From assembly GCA_905339255.1 (NCBI GenBank), contig CAJPFO010000087.1, positions 1 through 41,063 of the forward strand: 41,063 bases of DNA, given 5' to 3'. The notes beneath the pieces are model-generated. The model was not told the DNA's origin. It did not search any database and was given only the letters and a program-made list of their open reading frames with translations. This DNA comes from Myxococcaceae bacterium. GTDB lineage: Bacteria > Myxococcota_A > UBA9160. How positions within the stretch are numbered: position 1 is the first letter of the stretch; each line of letters starts with the position of its first letter. The position numbers and the translations under genes were made by a program. Positions 38,952 through 41,063 of the stretch are shown one piece after another.

Positions 38952-41063
38952 GGCTTCGTCTCCCCGGGCGGCTTCGCGGCTCCATCGCCTGCTCCTGGCG
39001 ACGCGTCCGGGCCTCCTTTCGGCGTGGCGGCCTCCGGGTCTCCATGCCGTCCGAGCACGCGTTCGACGAAGACGAAGAGCATCGGCACGAGGATCGTCGC
39101 GAGCAGCGTGCTCGCGAGCATCCCCGTGATGACGGTCGTCCCGATACTCTGGCGCGAGACGGCCCCCGATCCGGCGGCCGTCCAGAGCGGAACGCAGCCG
39201 AGGATGAACGCGAAGCTCGTCATGAGGATCGGACGCAGCCGCAGGCGGGCACCGGTGAGCGCGGCGTCGATCACCCCGCGCTCGCCCTTGTCGAGCTCGA
39301 GCTTCGCGAACTCGACGATCAGGATCGCGTTCTTCGCGACGAGGCCGATCAGCATGATGAGGCCGATCTGCGTGAAGACGTCGTTGTCGAGTCCTCGCCA
39401 GTAGACCCCGACGAACGCGCCGAAGACCGCGACCGGAGTCGTGAGGAGCACGCTCCAGGGAAGTGACCAGCTCTCGTAGAGTGCCGCCAGGATCAGGAAG
39501 ACGAAGATGAGCGAGAGCGCGAAGGTTCCCGCTCCGCCGCCCGCCTTCTTCTCCTGGTACGACATGTTCGTCCACTCGAACCCCATGTCGTTCGGCAACA
39601 CCTCTTTCGCCACCGCCTCGACGGCCGCGAGCGCTTGATCGGAGCTGTACCCGGGCGCTGCGCCGCCGAGTACCTCGACCGCGCGGAAGAGGTTGTACCG
39701 GTTCGTGTAGGCGGGACCCGTCGAAGGCTGCATGTCGACCAGCGTCGAGAGCGGAACCATCTTGCGTTCCTGGTTGCGGACGTAGAACTGGTCGATGTCG
39801 TTCGGCTTCAAGCGGTAGTTCGCGTCGGCCTGCAAGAAGACCTTCCAGAGATAGCCGAAGCGGTTGAACTGGTTCACGTACATCGAGCCGAGGAGCGTCT
39901 GCAGGGTGCGGTAGACCTCGGAGATGTCGATCTGGAACTTGTAGACCATCTCGCGGTTCACGTCGGCGAAGATCTGCGGCACCTCGGGCCGGAACAGCGT
40001 GAACGCTCCCGAGAGCTCGGGTCGCTTCTGGAGCGCGGCGATGAAGCGGTTCACGTTCGTCGCGAGGTAGTCGACGGTCCCTCCGCTCTTGTCCTGGATC
40101 ATCACGTCGAAGCCGCCCGCGTTCCCGATCCCCGGGATCGCGGGGGGCGGAAACGCGACGACCTGTGCGTCGGGGGATTTCGCGAGCTCGACGTTCAGCG
40201 CGTGCATGATCCCATCGACCGAGAGCGCTTCGCCCTTGCGCTCGTGCCAGGGGTCGAGCTGGACGAAATAGAAGCCCGCGTAGCTGTTCGAGACGTTCGT
40301 GAGGATGCTGACGCCCGCGATCGTCGTGTAGGTCGAGATCCCCTCGGTCTTCGCGAGGATCTCCTCGACCTTCCGGCACACCGCATCGGTCCGCTGCAGC
40401 GACGCCGAGTCCGGGAGCGAGACGTTCATGAAGAAGTAACCCTGGTCCTCGCTCGGAACGAACGACGTCGGGAGCGCGCGCCCGACCAGACCGCCGATCA
40501 ATGCGAGGCCTCCGAGCAGGACGAAGCCCCGCGCGGTGCGCCGGATGAGCGCGTGCGAGACGCCGATGTAGCGGTCGGTGAGGCGGCCGAACCAGCGGTT
40601 GAACGCCGCGAAGAAGCGGCCGAGCGGCCCGGTTGCCGGCTCCTTCGGCCGGAGCAGGAGCGCCGAGAGGGCGGGCGAGAGCGTGAGGGCATTGAAGGCC
40701 GAGATCAGCACCGAGATCGCGATCGTGATCGCGAACTGCTGGTAGAGGCTGCCCGTGATTCCGGTCATGAAACCGGCGGGGATGAACACGGCCGCCAGGA
40801 TGAGCGCGATCCCGACGACCGGACCCGAGACCTCGTCCATCGCCTTGATCGCGGCATCGCGAGGTGAGAGGCCGTGCTCGATCCCCACTTCGACGGCTTC
40901 GACCACGACGATCGCGTCGTCGACGACGAGGCCGATCGCGAGGACGAGTCCGAGGAGCGAGAGCGTGTTGATCGAGAAGCCGAGGGCCGGGAAGAACATG
41001 AACGCGCCGATCAGCGACACGGGCACCGCGATCAGGGGGATGAGCGTCGCCCGCCAGCCCTGG
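38948..41063 (-). CDS. RND efflux pump inner-membrane subunit, HAE1/AcrB type (5' end outside window)
   Basis: The window holds the last 705 residues, beginning in the loop QGWRATLIPLIAVPVSLIGAF, which corresponds to about residue 330 of AcrB. The proton-relay Asp pair is present in GLVLAIGLVVDDAIVVVEAVE and the partner Lys in LMIGLVAKNAILIVEFAKLELD. Also seen are the porter-domain segment PSEDQGYFFMNVSLPDSASLQRTD and the C-terminal SRQSIGTTVITGMLASTLLATILVPMLFV. It should form a tripartite pump with the coupled outer-membrane factor and an adaptor presumably encoded upstream, beyond the window. Substrates cannot be told. Confidence 0.95.
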   Translation of the reverse strand, partial: QGWRATLIPLIAVPVSLIGAFMFFPALGFSINTLSLLGLVLAIGLVVDDAIVVVEAVEVGIEHGLSPRDAAIKAMDEVSGPVVGIALILAAVFIPAGFMTGITGSLYQQFAITIAISVLISAFNALTLSPALSALLLRPKEPATGPLGRFFAAFNRWFGRLTDRYIGVSHALIRRTARGFVLLGGLALIGGLVGRALPTSFVPSEDQGYFFMNVSLPDSASLQRTDAVCRKVEEILAKTEGISTYTTIAGVSILTNVSNSYAGFYFVQLDPWHERKGEALSVDGIMHALNVELAKSPDAQVVAFPPPAIPGIGNAGGFDVMIQDKSGGTVDYLATNVNRFIAALQKRPELSGAFTLFRPEVPQIFADVNREMVYKFQIDISEVYRTLQTLLGSMYVNQFNRFGYLWKVFLQADANYRLKPNDIDQFYVRNQERKMVPLSTLVDMQPSTGPAYTNRYNLFRAVEVLGGAAPGYSSDQALAAVEAVAKEVLPNDMGFEWTNMSYQEKKAGGGAGTFALSLIFVFLILAALYESWSLPWSVLLTTPVAVFGAFVGVYWRGLDNDVFTQIGLIMLIGLVAKNAILIVEFAKLELDKGERGVIDAALTGARLRLRPILMTSFAFILGCVPLWTAAGSGAVSRQSIGTTVITGMLASTLLATILVPMLFVFVERVLGRHGDPEAATPKGGPDASPGAGDGAAKPPGETKP

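Noticed and set aside
1-41063. tRNA, rRNA, CRISPR arrays, riboswitches, replication origin
   Set aside because: I looked for clover-leaf arms, repeated spacers, DnaA-box clusters and long leader regions and saw none I could support.

Overview
The window looks like a high-GC (clearly above 60%) Gram-negative bacterial chromosome. It has outer-membrane lipoproteins, OmpA-type proteins, an RND pump with its outer-membrane factor, a PEP-CTERM protein and a GspG-like pilin. No ribosomal RNA or marker gene fixes the taxon. A delta-proteobacterial-type lineage (Myxococcota, Binatota or Desulfobacterota-like) is my inference from the gene mix only. I saw no tRNA, rRNA, CRISPR array or intact insertion sequence.

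Layout. 1-2283 (minus): a membrane GAF sensor cut by the window edge, preceded by rimO. 2390-10150 (plus): a glyoxalase-fold gene, then a tightly overlapping carbohydrate operon tkt-rpiA-zwf-opcA-pgl-glk. It phosphorylates glucose, oxidises glucose-6-phosphate through the lactone, and recycles pentose phosphates; gnd is not in the window. 10155-13108 (minus): a TMTC-like GT-C/TPR membrane protein translationally coupled to an OmpA-domain protein. 13266-18744 (plus): a polysaccharide cassette made of a glycoside-hydrolase/GT2 fusion, an ABC exporter and a GT-B-like glycosyltransferase. 18752-23567: single genes (GST, DUF2939, a prokaryotic pentameric ligand-gated channel) and a coupled DOMON-like/NamZ pair. 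23607-27690 (minus): a coupled four-gene set of lipoprotein, HAMP membrane protein, pilin and HD-GYP c-di-GMP phosphodiesterase. 27838-30757: PEP-CTERM protein, small ferredoxin, and a membrane-anchored SDR coupled to a Crp/Fnr regulator.

30758-35123 is an accessory scar region. It holds an IstB-like remnant, an internally deleted PIN toxin, an intact acetoacetate decarboxylase, a GNAT remnant, and a complete vapBC pair between two ~89-bp direct repeats. An IS3-type left end follows, fused in frame to the antitoxin of an intact MazF-type module, and then short HsdR-like and methyltransferase-like tails. The two toxin-antitoxin systems and the decarboxylase are the only intact genes among the debris.

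35124-41063 returns to core-like envelope functions: a glycine-zipper lipoprotein, an EF-hand protein and an OmpA lipoprotein in one operon, a small membrane protein, and then an RND pump, its outer-membrane factor and, coupled to them, a small protein joining a Cys/His zinc-binding module to a histone fold. That last protein is the most unusual single gene seen here. Most neighbouring genes overlap by 4 nt (ATGA, GTGA, TTGA, CTGA), so translational coupling and non-ATG starts are a general habit of this genome.
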